Part shown: positions 19,548 through 28,825 of the stretch, piece by piece
Numbering within the stretch: position 1 is the stretch's first letter
How the letters are laid out: each line of letters starts with the position of its first letter
Source: Pseudomonas alkylphenolica
GTDB lineage: Bacteria > Pseudomonadota > Gammaproteobacteria > Pseudomonadales > Pseudomonadaceae
Assembly (NCBI RefSeq): GCF_016009175.1
Contig: NZ_JADUCM010000003.1
Location: 1-64,000 of the forward strand
Direction of reading: 5' to 3'
DNA: 64,000 nt
Position numbers and translations under genes: made by a program
Notes under the pieces: model-generated
What the model was told of the DNA's origin: nothing
Databases searched by the model: none
Seen by the model: the letters and a program-made list of their open reading frames with translations, nothing else

Positions 19548-21215
19548 ATGCACGTTGTGATGTTCCGAACCCTGGGCCTGGGCGCCGCTATCATCGCCAG
19601 TTCATCGGCTTACGCGGTAACGCTGGAGGGTGGCGCGGTGGCCGCACCCGATCAATATGGTGCACAGGTAGCCGCCGAGGTACTCAAGAAAGGCGGTAAC
19701 GCGGTGGACGCTGCTGTCGCCACCGCCTTCACCCTGGCCGTGACCTACCCCGAAGCGGGCAACCTCGGTGGCGGCGGTTTCATGACCCTGTACATGGACG
19801 GCAAACCCTACTTCCTAGACTACCGCGAAATCGCCCCCAAGGCCGCCAGCCGCAACATGTACCTGGACGACAAGGGCGAGATCATCGAGAACCTGAGCCT
19901 GGTCGGTGCTCGCGCAGCGGGCGTACCGGGCACTGTGATGGGGTTGTGGGAGGCGCATCAGAAATTTGGCAAACTGCCCTGGTCCGAACTGATCACCCCG
20001 GCGGTGGGCTACGCCAAAAACGGTTTCAAGATTGCCGAAAAGCAATACCAGTACCGCGAAGATGCCTTGGGGCTGTTCAAGGACAGCACCAACTTCAATG
20101 ACTACTTCGGCAACATGAAAGTCGGCGAAACCTTCAAACAGCCGGAGCTGGCGCAAACACTGGAACGCATCGCCGACAAAGGCGTGAGCGAGTTCTACCA
20201 GGGCAAGACCGCCGACTTGCTGGTCGCGCAGATGGAGGCCGACAAGGGCCTGATCACCAAGGACGACCTCAAGGATTACAAAGCCGTCTGGCGTGAGCCG
20301 ATGGGCATCCAGTGGCGCGGCAATGTGGTCTACACCGCACCGCTGCCAAGCTCCGGCGGCGTTGCGCTGGCACAACTGCTGGGCATCAAGGACAACCGTG
20401 AGGCCGATTTCAAGGGCGTTGAGCTGAACTCGGCCCGCTACATCCACTTGCTGGCGGAAATCGAGAAGCGCGTGTTCGCCGACCGTGCCGACTACCTGGG
20501 CGACCCGGCGTTTTCCAAGGTGCCTGTGGATAAACTGATTGCCAAGGACTACCTGGCCAAACGGGCTCAGGAGGTCAATCCGACGGCCATTTCCGAGACC
20601 GAGAAAGTCCGTCCGGGCCTGGAGCCGCACCAGACCACGCACTTCTCCATCGTCGACAAGCAGGGTAACGCGGTCAGCAACACCTACACCCTGAACTGGG
20701 ACTATGGCAGCGGCGTAGTGGTCAAGGGCGCGGGCTTCCTGCTCAACGACGAGATGGACGATTTCAGCTCCAAGCCGGGTGTCGCCAACGCCTTCGGTGT
20801 GGTCGGTGGTGATGCCAACGCGATCGAGCCGGGCAAGCGCATGCTCTCGTCCATGGCGCCGACGCTGGTCACCCGTGACGGCCAGGTCACCCTGGTACTC
20901 GGTACACCGGGTGGCTCGCGGATCTTCACCTCGATCTTCCAGGTGCTGAACAACCTGTACGACTACAACCTGCCGCTGGAAAAAGCCGTGGCGGCGCAGC
21001 GCGTGCACCACCAGTTGCTGCCCAAGGACACCATCTATTTCGACGCCTATGCGCCGCTCACCGGCAAAGTCGCCGATGAGCTGAAGAAGATGGGCTACAC
21101 CCTGGAAGATCAGGGTTGGGAGATGGGTGACATCCAGGCGATCCGGGTTAACGGCACGGCACTGGAAACCGCATCCGACCCGCGTGGACGGGGTGTTGGC
21201 CACGTAGTCAGGTAG
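19548..21215 (+). CDS. ggt: periplasmic gamma-glutamyltranspeptidase
   Basis: GGT hydrolyses or transfers the gamma-glutamyl group of glutathione and related peptides in the periplasm. The 555-residue precursor has a signal sequence cleaved near SSAYA. Autoprocessing should occur before Thr363 in QTTHFSIVDKQG, making that threonine the nucleophile of the small subunit. The upstream GNLGGGGFM and downstream SSMAPTLV/GTPGGSR motifs fit the family. An in-frame ATG at 19560 is an alternative start. A REP pair follows the gene. Confidence 0.93.
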   Translation: MHVVMFRTLGLGAAIIASSSAYAVTLEGGAVAAPDQYGAQVAAEVLKKGGNAVDAAVATAFTLAVTYPEAGNLGGGGFMTLYMDGKPYFLDYREIAPKAASRNMYLDDKGEIIENLSLVGARAAGVPGTVMGLWEAHQKFGKLPWSELITPAVGYAKNGFKIAEKQYQYREDALGLFKDSTNFNDYFGNMKVGETFKQPELAQTLERIADKGVSEFYQGKTADLLVAQMEADKGLITKDDLKDYKAVWREPMGIQWRGNVVYTAPLPSSGGVALAQLLGIKDNREADFKGVELNSARYIHLLAEIEKRVFADRADYLGDPAFSKVPVDKLIAKDYLAKRAQEVNPTAISETEKVRPGLEPHQTTHFSIVDKQGNAVSNTYTLNWDYGSGVVVKGAGFLLNDEMDDFSSKPGVANAFGVVGGDANAIEPGKRMLSSMAPTLVTRDGQVTLVLGTPGGSRIFTSIFQVLNNLYDYNLPLEKAVAAQRVHHQLLPKDTIYFDAYAPLTGKVADELKKMGYTLEDQGWEMGDIQAIRVNGTALETASDPRGRGVGHVVR

Positions 21216-21261
21216 GATTCACCGGACGCCGGATCGCCTACAGGTCTGGAGTGCATCTCAA

Positions 21262-21354
21262 CCTGTAGGCGCGTGGCTTGCCCGCGAAAAACGATGACGC
21301 GGTGCACCAGAGGCACCGCGGTGCCTGGTTCGCCGGCAAGCCTGGCTCCTGCAA
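21262..21354. repeat. REP pair (inverted) between ggt and the chemoreceptor gene
   Basis: Left arm CTGTAGGCGCGTGGCTTGCC begins near 21263. Right arm TTCGCCGGCAAGCCTGGCTC begins near 21329. They are arranged head to head around ACGATGACGCGG...CCGCGGTG. The pair sits between the convergent stops of ggt and the chemoreceptor gene. Confidence 0.8.
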
Positions 21355-21357
21355 ATA

Positions 21358-23277
21358 TCAGACGCGGAAGTGGCTGACCATGGTCTGCAACTGATTACCC
21401 AGCCGCGCCAGCTCAACGCTGGACGCTGCTGTTTCATCGCTGGCCGCTGCGGTCTGTTCAGACACATCGCGGACATTGATGATGCTGCGGCTGATCTGTT
21501 CGGCCACAGCGCTCTGCTGTTCGGCCGCCGCAGCAATCTGTTGGTTCATCGACTGGATGTTCGACACAGTGCGGGTGATGCTTTCCAGCGATGCACCGGC
21601 CTTGCGCGTGAGTTCAACACTACTGTCGGTGAGGTTGCGGCTGCCGAGCATCACATTGGCCACCTGCTGGGTACCGCTTTGCAGGCCTGCGACCAGCTCT
21701 TCGATTTCTTCGGTGGATTTTTGCGTCCGCTGGGCCAGGCCGCGCACTTCGTCGGCAACCACGGCAAAGCCACGTCCGGCTTCACCGGCGCGGGCGGCCT
21801 CGATGGCGGCGTTCAACGCCAGCAGATTGGTTTGCTCGGCCACCGACTTGATCACGTCCATGACGCTGCCGATCTTCTGGCTTTCCTGCTGCAACTGACC
21901 CATGGCTTCGGTGGAGCGGTGCACTTCTTCGGCCAGGCGCTCGATCTGGCTGATCGCTTCGGCAACCACCTGGTCACCGGCACGCGCCTGCGCGTCGGCA
22001 TCGGTAGCGGCTTCTGAGGCGTGCTCTGCGTTGCGTGCAACTTCCTGCACCGTGGCCGCCATTTCATGCATGGCGGTAGCAACCTGGTCGGTCTCGACTT
22101 TCTGGCTGTTGACGCCCGCGCTGGTTTCTTCGGTCACGGCCGAGAGCTCTTCGGCTGCGCTGGCGATCTGGGTAACGCCGTCACGAATGCCGCTGATCAG
22201 ATCACGCAAGGTTTCGCCCATGCGCTGGATGCCTTGTTGCAGCACACCCAGTTCGTCGCGGCGGGTAACGCGCAGGTTGTGGGTGAGGTCACCGGAGGCG
22301 ATCTTTTCCACCACGGCCAACGTGTCGCGCAGAGGGCGGGTAATCTGGCGGGTGATGATCACTGCAGCCAGCACACCGACCAGCAGCGCCAACAAGGTTG
22401 CGGTCAATTGCAGGGTACGGGCCTGAGCGCTTTCGTTGTCTCGGCGTTCGAGCTGCAGGCTGTACAGGGCATTGCTGATCTTGACGATGGTGGCCCCTTG
22501 AACCGTCATCTCTTGCCTGGCCACGGCAACATCGGCGGTGGCGGCGCTGAACTGACGCACGGCGTCGCGATAGGCCATGACAGCGCTTTCGAATTGCTTG
22601 ATGCGCGTGGTCTCGTTTGGCATCTGACGGTTCAGGTTGGCAATTTCAGCCAGCGCACCATCCAGCTGACGCAGGGCCAGTTGTTCGGTTTCGCTGCTGA
22701 TATCGGCAATGTAGCTGCGCACGGCCAGACGCACCTGGAACAACTGGTCCTTGGCCTGGGTGACGGTGCGGAACTGCTCCAGGCGGCTGGCGTCTCCTTC
22801 AGGCAGGGCGAGGATGTCGCGGTTGATCGCGTCGATCAGTGCAACGGCCTGGTTGGCCGCCTGGTTCATGGCATCGCGCGCCGCCAGGCTGGTCTTGTAG
22901 CCGGCACGCATCTTGTTGATCGACACCTGATAGGCGTCGATTACTTGCCCCAGTTCCTGGAGCAGCTTGACGTTCTCCGGGCTCTTGAAGCTTTTCAGCA
23001 GCTTTTGCTGCTGTTCGCTGAAGGCGTTCAACTTGACCTGGACGCTGCCGGCAGCTGCGTCATCGCCGTTGGTCAGCATGTACTGCAGGCGCGTGATGCG
23101 CAGGTCGGTGAGGTCGCTGTTGAGCTGGGTGATATCGCTCATCCAGTTACTGCGATCGATCAACCCGCTCATGCTGTTCCAGCCGGTCAGCGCCAGCAGG
23201 CTGGTGAGCAGCAGTACCAGGCCGAAGCCCAGGCCGAGTTTCAGGTTGACGCTGATGTTGGCAAACCAGCTGTTCAT
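21358..23277 (-). CDS. mcpS: HBM-domain methyl-accepting chemotaxis protein, McpS-like
   Basis: This is a transmembrane chemoreceptor of 639 residues, the same length as P. putida McpS, which senses TCA-cycle acids. TM1 is at about 12-32, a large all-helical periplasmic ligand domain (helical bimodular type) at about 35-285 and TM2 at about 288-310. HAMP and a cytoplasmic signalling domain follow. The conserved hairpin tip [19 protein letters not shown] is present. There is no C-terminal CheR-docking pentapeptide; the protein ends in MVSHFRV. Orthology to McpS is inferred from length, N terminus and gene neighbourhood (ggt, pcaHG). The ligand should be confirmed. Confidence 0.85.
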   Translation of the reverse strand: MNSWFANISVNLKLGLGFGLVLLLTSLLALTGWNSMSGLIDRSNWMSDITQLNSDLTDLRITRLQYMLTNGDDAAAGSVQVKLNAFSEQQQKLLKSFKSPENVKLLQELGQVIDAYQVSINKMRAGYKTSLAARDAMNQAANQAVALIDAINRDILALPEGDASRLEQFRTVTQAKDQLFQVRLAVRSYIADISSETEQLALRQLDGALAEIANLNRQMPNETTRIKQFESAVMAYRDAVRQFSAATADVAVARQEMTVQGATIVKISNALYSLQLERRDNESAQARTLQLTATLLALLVGVLAAVIITRQITRPLRDTLAVVEKIASGDLTHNLRVTRRDELGVLQQGIQRMGETLRDLISGIRDGVTQIASAAEELSAVTEETSAGVNSQKVETDQVATAMHEMAATVQEVARNAEHASEAATDADAQARAGDQVVAEAISQIERLAEEVHRSTEAMGQLQQESQKIGSVMDVIKSVAEQTNLLALNAAIEAARAGEAGRGFAVVADEVRGLAQRTQKSTEEIEELVAGLQSGTQQVANVMLGSRNLTDSSVELTRKAGASLESITRTVSNIQSMNQQIAAAAEQQSAVAEQISRSIINVRDVSEQTAAASDETAASSVELARLGNQLQTMVSHFRV

Positions 23278-23433
23278 GTATTCCCTCCAGGAACGTAAGG
23301 CGTCGTTATCCGTATCGCTGGAAGATTTTTGTTTTTGGTGGCCAGCCGATGTGCTTGAGCACGGGTTATCGGCGGCTTGGGCCGTAGCTGAAACGCTTTT
23401 TCAGCAAAAGTTATCGGTGGAAGTAACCAGGTG

Positions 23434-23466
23434 TGTCTGCGGCAGCGGGAAGGGCTGCCGCAGACA
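23434..23466. repeat. perfect 13-bp inverted repeat, possible terminator
   Basis: TGTCTGCGGCAGC (23434-23446) and its exact complement GCTGCCGCAGACA (23454-23466) are separated by 7 nt. The repeat lies 12 nt after the stop of the minus-strand peptidase gene. This would suit a terminator, but there is no T run on either side. It could instead be an mRNA-stabilising hairpin. Confidence 0.55.
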
Positions 23467-23478
23467 GGGAGGAGGGGG

Positions 23479-24360
23479 TTATAGCGAACGGGTGCTGAAG
23501 GTGTCGCACTGGTTGATGTCACCCTTGGCAAAGCCGGTCTTGAACCAGCGCACACGCTGTTGCGAGGTGCCGTGAGTGAACGAGTCGGGCACCACCCGGC
23601 CCTGGCCCTGCTGCTGCAGACGGTCGTCGCCGATGGCATTGGCGGCGTTCAGGGCCTCTTCGATGTCGCCGGGCTCCAGCCAGTTCAGGCGTTGTTGCGC
23701 CTGGTAGGCCCAGACGCCGGCGAGGCAGTCGGCTTGCAGTTCCTGGCGCACCAGCAGGCCGTTGTCGCCCTCCATGCGTTCGCCACGTTGCCGGGCCGCC
23801 TGGACCTTGGCCGAAACACCGAGCAGGGTCTGCACATGGTGACCGACTTCATGGGCGATGACGTAGGCCTGGGCGAAGTCGCCGGCGGCAGCAAAGCGCT
23901 GCTCCATCTCGCGGAAGAAACTCATGTCGAGGTAGACCTTCTGGTCTGCCGGGCAATAAAAGGGGCCGACAGCGGAGGAGGCAAAACCACACGCCGAGTT
24001 GATCTGGCCGCTGAACAGGGTCAGGGTCGGGTCTTTGTACTGGCGTCCGGCCTGGGCGAAGATTGCCCGCCAGGTGTCTTCGGTATCGCCGAGGATCGAG
24101 GCGACGAATTCGGCCTGTTCGTCGTTGGCCGGTGGCGCCTTGCCGGTGTCGGTGCTCATCGGCGCGCTTTGCTGGCCCATCTGCCCGGTCAACTGGCCGA
24201 GGATCTGCAGCGGGTCTTGCCCGGTCATCCAGCCGATACCGACGATCAGCAGGATGGCGCCGATGCTCAGGCCCTTGCCACCGCCAAAGCGCATGCCGCC
24301 ACCACCCTCGCCACGGGCATCGACCACATTGTCGCTGCGCCTGCCTTTTCGCCATTGCAT
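23479..24360 (-). CDS. ypfJ: YpfJ-family neutral zinc metallopeptidase
   Basis: A 293-residue member of the zinc_peptidase (YpfJ) family. It has an RKGRRSDNVVDARGEGGGG N terminus, one membrane segment at about 31-46 and a periplasmic peptidase domain. The HExxH zinc motif is H170-E-V-G-H174 in VIAHEVGHHVQ. Later NALNAANAIGDD and QRVRWFKTGF segments are also family hallmarks. The physiological substrate is not known for this family. It is monocistronic, divergent from pcaHG. Confidence 0.9.
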   Translation of the reverse strand: MQWRKGRRSDNVVDARGEGGGGMRFGGGKGLSIGAILLIVGIGWMTGQDPLQILGQLTGQMGQQSAPMSTDTGKAPPANDEQAEFVASILGDTEDTWRAIFAQAGRQYKDPTLTLFSGQINSACGFASSAVGPFYCPADQKVYLDMSFFREMEQRFAAAGDFAQAYVIAHEVGHHVQTLLGVSAKVQAARQRGERMEGDNGLLVRQELQADCLAGVWAYQAQQRLNWLEPGDIEEALNAANAIGDDRLQQQGQGRVVPDSFTHGTSQQRVRWFKTGFAKGDINQCDTFSTRSL

Positions 24361-24439
24361 GAGCGCTCTCCAGAGCTTGTAAACATGAGCTCAAAGATTA
24401 GTTCACTGCGCGTTGCTCCGTGGGATTACTGAAGTAAAC

Positions 24440-24455
24440 ATAACCATTTGGTTAT
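24440..24455. promoter_or_regulatory. PcaQ-type operator upstream of pcaHG
   Basis: ATAACCATTTGGTTAT is a perfect 7+7 palindrome with a 2-nt centre. It fits the PcaQ consensus described in rhizobia (ATAACC-N4-GGTTAA) at all but the last base. It lies about 105 nt before the pcaH ATG. PcaQ is a LysR activator of protocatechuate genes; no pcaQ-like gene is adjacent. The assignment is by pattern and position. Confidence 0.65.
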
Positions 24456-24560
24456 CTGTGGTGGCGTTCTTTTCAATATTCGTCGCCGCGCTCATGCCGG
24501 AAACTGCATGCACGTCTGCCACGCCCAGGCGTTCCAATAATTCCAAGACAGGAGAACGGC

Positions 24561-25280
24561 ATGTCTGCGCAAGACACAAGTCGCTTCGCTATCCGTGATC
24601 GCAACTGGCACCCGAAAGCCTTGACCCCGGATTACAAAACTTCCATTGCCCGTTCGCCGCGTCAGGCGCTGGTGAGCATCCCCCAGTCGATCAGCGAAAG
24701 CACCGGTCCGGACTTTTCCCACCTGAAGTTCGGCCAACACGACCACGACCTGCTGCTCAACTTCAACAACGGCGGGTTGCCCATCGGTGAGCGGATCATC
24801 CTCGCCGGCCGTGTCTGTGATCAGTACGGCAAGCCGATCCCGCATACCCTGGTAGAGATCTGGCAAGCCAATGCCGGTGGCCGTTACCGCCACAAGAACG
24901 ACCGCTACCTGGCGCCGCTGGACCCGAACTTCGGTGGTGTCGGCCGGGCGTTGACCGACAGCGAAGGCTTCTACAGCTTCCGCACCATCAAGCCGGGGCC
25001 GTACCCGTGGCGCAACGGCCCGAACGACTGGCGTCCGGCGCATATCCATGTGTCGATCAGTGGCCCGTCGATCGCCACCCGCCTGATCACCCAGCTGTAC
25101 TTCGAAGGTGACCCGCTGATCCCGATGTGCCCTATCGTCAAGTCGATTGCCAATCCGGAAGCGGTGCAGCGCCTGATCGCCCGGTTGGACATGAGCAACG
25201 GCAACCCTATGGACTGCCTGGCGTATCGCTTCGACATCGTGTTGCGCGGTCAGCGCAAGACCCACTTCGAAAACTGCTGA
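24561..25280 (+). CDS. pcaH: protocatechuate 3,4-dioxygenase beta subunit
   Basis: PcaH carries the catalytic Fe(III) that opens protocatechuate to 3-carboxymuconate in the beta-ketoadipate pathway. All four iron ligands are visible: Y109 in [10 protein letters not shown]148 in GPYPWRN, and H161 and H163 in PAHIHVS. These are Tyr108, Tyr147, His160 and His162 in mature numbering. The length (239) is normal. ACAGGAG precedes the ATG. pcaG follows 10 nt later, giving the alpha-beta pair in one operon. The adjacent island makes its substrate. Confidence 0.97.
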   Translation: MSAQDTSRFAIRDRNWHPKALTPDYKTSIARSPRQALVSIPQSISESTGPDFSHLKFGQHDHDLLLNFNNGGLPIGERIILAGRVCDQYGKPIPHTLVEIWQANAGGRYRHKNDRYLAPLDPNFGGVGRALTDSEGFYSFRTIKPGPYPWRNGPNDWRPAHIHVSISGPSIATRLITQLYFEGDPLIPMCPIVKSIANPEAVQRLIARLDMSNGNPMDCLAYRFDIVLRGQRKTHFENC

Positions 25281-25290
25281 GGAGGTGACC

Positions 25291-25896
25291 ATGCCTATTC
25301 AATTGCTGCCGGAAACCCCTTCGCAGACGGCCGGCCCTTATGTCCACATCGGCCTGGCCCTTGAAGCGGCCGGCAATCCGGGCCGCGACCAGGAAATCTG
25401 GAACCGCATGGCCCGCAAGGATGCGCCGGGCGAACATATTCTGGTGTTCGGCAACGTCTATGACGGCAACGGCCACCTGGTTCGTGACTCGTTCCTGGAG
25501 TTCTGGCAGGCCGATCACAATGGCCAGTACCAGAGCGATTTCGACCTCGAGCGGCCGTTCAACAGCTTTGGTCGCACAGCGACTACCTTCGATGCTGGCG
25601 AGTGGACCCTGCATACCGTCAAGCCTGGCGTAGTGCGCAATGGCGCCGGTGTGCCGATGGCGCCGCACATCAACGTCAGCCTGTTTGCACGCGGCATCAA
25701 TATCCACCTGCAAACGCGTCTGTACTTCGATGATGAGGCGCAGGCCAATGCCCAGTGCCCGGTGCTCAACCTGATCGAACAACCGCAGCGTCGCGAGACC
25801 CTGGTGGCGACCCGTTGCGAAGTGGATGGTCAGTTGGCGTATCGCTTCGACATCCGAATCCAGGGTGACGGCGAGACGGTGTTCTTCGACTTCTGA
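25291..25896 (+). CDS. pcaG: protocatechuate 3,4-dioxygenase alpha subunit
   Basis: PcaG is the structural partner of PcaH and shares its fold but lacks the iron ligands. The 201-residue product starts PIQLLPETPSQTAGPYVHIG, the expected PcaG N terminus. The ATG at 25291 is chosen over a GTG at 25285 because that GTG lies within the GGAGGTGACC ribosome-binding stretch. The C terminus ends in the common FDIRIQGDGETVFFDF. It is second in pcaHG and followed by a REP pair. Confidence 0.96.
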   Translation: MPIQLLPETPSQTAGPYVHIGLALEAAGNPGRDQEIWNRMARKDAPGEHILVFGNVYDGNGHLVRDSFLEFWQADHNGQYQSDFDLERPFNSFGRTATTFDAGEWTLHTVKPGVVRNGAGVPMAPHINVSLFARGINIHLQTRLYFDDEAQANAQCPVLNLIEQPQRRETLVATRCEVDGQLAYRFDIRIQGDGETVFFDF

Positions 25897-25923
25897 TCGC
25901 TGGCTGATCCTGCCCCGACGCGC

Positions 25924-26006
25924 GTAGGAGCCGGCTTGCTGGCGATGGCGTCACCGCAGAGTCACTGATTCTGCGGCGTCTGCATCGCTGGCAAGCCAGC
26001 TCCTAC
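25924..26006. repeat. REP pair (inverted) between pcaG and the flavoprotein gene
   Basis: The left arm at 25924-25947 (GTAGGAGCCGGCTTGCTGGC...) and the right arm at 25983-26006 (CATCGCTGGCAAGCCAGCTC...) are near-exact inverted copies. They flank a short CCGCAGA/TCTGCGG stem. The pair occupies the gap between two convergent genes. Confidence 0.8.
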
Positions 26007-26038
26007 AGATCTGCGCGATGCAGCATGTGTTGCTGCAA

Positions 26039-27757
26039 TCATTCGTAGTCTTTCACTTCGGCAATATGCCGCCCCGCGATGTAGCCGAAGGTTGCTGCCG
26101 GCCCCAGGTTGATACCCCCGGCCGGGTAATAGCCGCCCATGATGCTGGCCATGTCCGTACCCACCGCATACAAGCCGGCAATAGGTTGACGCTGATTGTC
26201 GAGGACCTGGGCGTGTTCATTGGTCCTGAGCCCGGCGAAGGTGCCAAAGCATCCTGGCTCGACTTTCACTGCGTAGTACGGTCCTTGTTCGATGGGGGCC
26301 ACGCAGGGATTGGGGCCATGCAAGGCGTCGCCCTGTTTGCGGTTGTAGAGGGTTGAGCCGCGGCCAAACAGCGGGTCTTCGCCCTTGCGGGCATGGCGGT
26401 TGAACTCGGCTACCGTGTCGCTCAAACCCTGGGGGTCGATACCACAGGTGATGGCTAACGCCTCGAGGCTATCTGCTGTTTTCAGGTAGCCGCTGTTAAC
26501 GAAGGGGCGCACAGGCAACGGGAAGGGGCGCGACATGCCCAGGCCGTAGCGGCGCTGGAAGGGATGGCTACAGATCAACCAGGATTCGACCCGCTCACCG
26601 GGTGCCTTGGCAACCATGGCGCTGACATAGTCGTAGTAGCCGTCGGCTTCATTGACGAAGCGCCTGCCGTCGGCCAATACCCCGATGATGCCGGGCTTGC
26701 CGCGTTCGATGATGTGCGGGAAGTGCCCGACGCTGCCGTCCTTGTGCGCCACCCGTGAAACCGGGGCCCAGGCCACCGGGCTGTACAGATCGTCCGCCAC
26801 CTGGCCGCCGACGCTTTCACCCAGACGCAGACCATCACCGTTGACGCCCAGCGGCGGCAATGCCAGGTGCTCATGGCCGGTCGGAGTACGTGGAAACAGT
26901 GCCTTGCGCCGTTCGATATCATTGGCAAAGCCGCCTGCGGCAAGCACCACCGCCTTGCGCGCATGAATGGTCACCGGGCCGCGCGCCGTGTCGATCACCG
27001 CACCGGTGACGCGGCCATCTTCCTCGATCAGCGAACGGGCTGGCGCCGACTCCCACAGCAACACCCCGAGGTCTTGCGCCGACTTGGCCAGGCGCGCCAC
27101 CAAGGCGACGCCGTTGACCAGTTGCAGGGCCCGACCGTGCAAGGCAAGGTCGAGCAGGTGGCGACTGAAGCGCTTGCCCACATGCAGCAGCGAGCGCCAG
27201 GAACGCGTCAGGGTCAGGAAGGCGCCAAGATCACTGCCGGCCATGATCGGCATACCGATGAAAGAGGTTTCGCGCAGGGTCTTGCGCAGGCGCTTGAGCA
27301 ACTTGCCGACCTGGCGACCGTCGTAAGGTGCGGCGATCACCGAGCGCCCACCGGTGCCGGCGCCGGGGGTGTTGCCGTGGATATCGGCAATAGCGTTGCC
27401 GTCAGCAAACTGCAGTGCGGTATGACGTTCGAAAAACGACACCATGTGCGGCGCGGCGTCGAGAAAGGCATCGATCATCGTGGCGTCAAAGCGCTCACCC
27501 AGTTCGTGCTCGAGGTAAGTGCGCACTTCAGAGCGCTCCTCGCAGATGCCAGCACGCTGTGCCAGCGGATTGCGCGGCACCCACATCCAGCCACCGGACC
27601 AGGCGGTAGCGCCACCGAACACCGGGTCTTTTTCGACGACGATGACCTTTTGCCCATGCCAGGCTGCGGTGACGGCTGCAGACAGGCCGGCAGCACCAGA
27701 ACCGATCACCAGCACGTCGCAGTCGTGGCGGGAGGGTGGGGGGACAATCGCAGTCAT
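26039..27757 (-). CDS. FAD-dependent oxidoreductase, KstD/fumarate-reductase flavoprotein family
   Basis: A 572-residue FAD_binding_2 protein. The dinucleotide motif is G19-S-G-A-A-G24 in VLVIGSGAAGLSAA. The C-terminal FAD clamp reads YAVGTDMASIMGGYYPAGG...LGPAATFGYIAGRH. Family members are 3-ketosteroid delta-1-dehydrogenases, fumarate reductases and related desaturases. The substrate here is not identifiable, although context suggests a hydroaromatic acid. The start at 27757 is used because CAGGAG lies 8 nt upstream; ORF extension to 27778 is less likely. It is divergent from an IclR regulator, with a candidate operator between them. Confidence 0.85.
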   Translation of the reverse strand: MTAIVPPPSRHDCDVLVIGSGAAGLSAAVTAAWHGQKVIVVEKDPVFGGATAWSGGWMWVPRNPLAQRAGICEERSEVRTYLEHELGERFDATMIDAFLDAAPHMVSFFERHTALQFADGNAIADIHGNTPGAGTGGRSVIAAPYDGRQVGKLLKRLRKTLRETSFIGMPIMAGSDLGAFLTLTRSWRSLLHVGKRFSRHLLDLALHGRALQLVNGVALVARLAKSAQDLGVLLWESAPARSLIEEDGRVTGAVIDTARGPVTIHARKAVVLAAGGFANDIERRKALFPRTPTGHEHLALPPLGVNGDGLRLGESVGGQVADDLYSPVAWAPVSRVAHKDGSVGHFPHIIERGKPGIIGVLADGRRFVNEADGYYDYVSAMVAKAPGERVESWLICSHPFQRRYGLGMSRPFPLPVRPFVNSGYLKTADSLEALAITCGIDPQGLSDTVAEFNRHARKGEDPLFGRGSTLYNRKQGDALHGPNPCVAPIEQGPYYAVKVEPGCFGTFAGLRTNEHAQVLDNQRQPIAGLYAVGTDMASIMGGYYPAGGINLGPAATFGYIAGRHIAEVKDYE

Positions 27758-27793
27758 GGGCAGCGTCTCCTGAGGCATAAGTTTGTTATATTG

Positions 27794-27808
27794 TGGAACG
27801 TGATTCCA
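27794..27808. promoter_or_regulatory. IclR-type operator, copy 1
   Basis: TGGAACGTGATTCCA is a palindrome with TGGAA/TTCCA arms around 5 nt. This matches the geometry of the classical IclR box (TGGAAATNATTTCCA). It lies 37 nt before the flavoprotein start and upstream of the divergent iclR-like gene. A related copy precedes the TIM-barrel gene (28778). Confidence 0.55.
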
Positions 27809-27932
27809 TATTCTATGTTTTCAGGCCTTTCCCGGCCAAGCGCCCGGAAGACAAAGTGGGCGAAGATCGGACAGTGTTTTGCGCTTTGCCCAAGGCTCTT
27901 TAGAATCGGCAAAATTTTCAGGGACCGTGACC

Positions 27933-28709
27933 ATGGCCGGCAGTCAGATTGAGCGTGCGTTCAGCCTTGTTGAACGCCTTACCAGCGAACCGCGCGGGCT
28001 GCCTTTGCAGACCCTGGCCGAGGAGCTGGACATTCCCAAGAGTGCGACGCATCGCATGCTCGCCGAGCTGATGCGCCTGGGCTATGTACGTCAGAACCCG
28101 GAGAGCAACCGCTACTACCTGAGCACCCGGCTGGTGGCCATGGGCTTTCGCTACCTCGCCACCAGTGGCGCCGACGTGGTGCAGCCGATACTCGATCAAC
28201 TGGCCTTGCAAAGCGGCGAGCTGGTGCGCCTGGGGGTGATTGAAGACGACCGCCTGACCTGGATTGCCAAGGCCCAGGGCGCGCGTTCCGGCCTGCGCTA
28301 CGACCCTGACATGGGTCGTGAGGCGCCGCTGTTCTATACCGCCTCCGGGCATGCCTGGTTGTCGAGCCTCAGCGATGCCCAGGCGTTGCTGTTGGTCGAG
28401 CGCCAGGGCATTGCCCGGCGGGAGGACTTCGGGCCCAACGCCCCGGCCTCCAATGCCGAACTGCTCGAGCGCCTGCGCATGGCGCGCGAGCTTGGCTACG
28501 CGTGGGTGGTGGAAAGCTCGGCGGTCGGTACCTCGGCGCTGGCAGCGGTGGTGCGTCATCCGCTGGATGGCCATGCGGTGGGTGTGCTCAGTGTGGCGGG
28601 GCCCAGTGCACGGATCGATGAGGCGCGCATGCATGAACTGGCGCCGATGCTGCTGGCCGCCACGGCAGAGCTGTCGGCCGCGAGCCCTGCGTCAGAGTTG
28701 TTCGTTTAA
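27933..28709 (+). CDS. IclR-family transcriptional regulator
   Basis: A 258-residue IclR protein. It has an N-terminal winged HTH (SQIERAFSLVERLTSEPRGLPLQTLAEEL...KSATHRMLAEL) and a C-terminal effector domain with the GREAPLFYTASGHAWLSSL and HPLDGHAVGVLSVAGPSARI segments. The ATG at 27933 is used as the family start; an upstream in-frame start at 27879 would add an unsupported tail. It sits between the divergent flavoprotein gene and a codirectional TIM-barrel/EamA pair, both preceded by matching operator candidates. It is probably the local regulator. Confidence 0.9.
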   Translation: MAGSQIERAFSLVERLTSEPRGLPLQTLAEELDIPKSATHRMLAELMRLGYVRQNPESNRYYLSTRLVAMGFRYLATSGADVVQPILDQLALQSGELVRLGVIEDDRLTWIAKAQGARSGLRYDPDMGREAPLFYTASGHAWLSSLSDAQALLLVERQGIARREDFGPNAPASNAELLERLRMARELGYAWVVESSAVGTSALAAVVRHPLDGHAVGVLSVAGPSARIDEARMHELAPMLLAATAELSAASPASELFV

Positions 28710-28777
28710 CCCCTGTTCCTTGAAGCGGCCCACCTGCAGTCAGGGCAGGGCTGCTATTTTTTTACTTGATTTGAAAA

Positions 28778-28792
28778 TGGAACTAAGTTCTA
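28778..28792. promoter_or_regulatory. IclR-type operator, copy 2
   Basis: TGGAACTAAGTTCTA differs from the TGGAA-N5-TTCCA pattern at one arm base and shares TGGAAC with copy 1. It lies 34 nt before the TIM-barrel gene start. Recurrence of the same pattern at two promoters around one IclR gene is the main support. Confidence 0.5.
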
Positions 28793-28825
28793 AATAATGC
28801 AAATTCATATGCCGAGATAACAACA

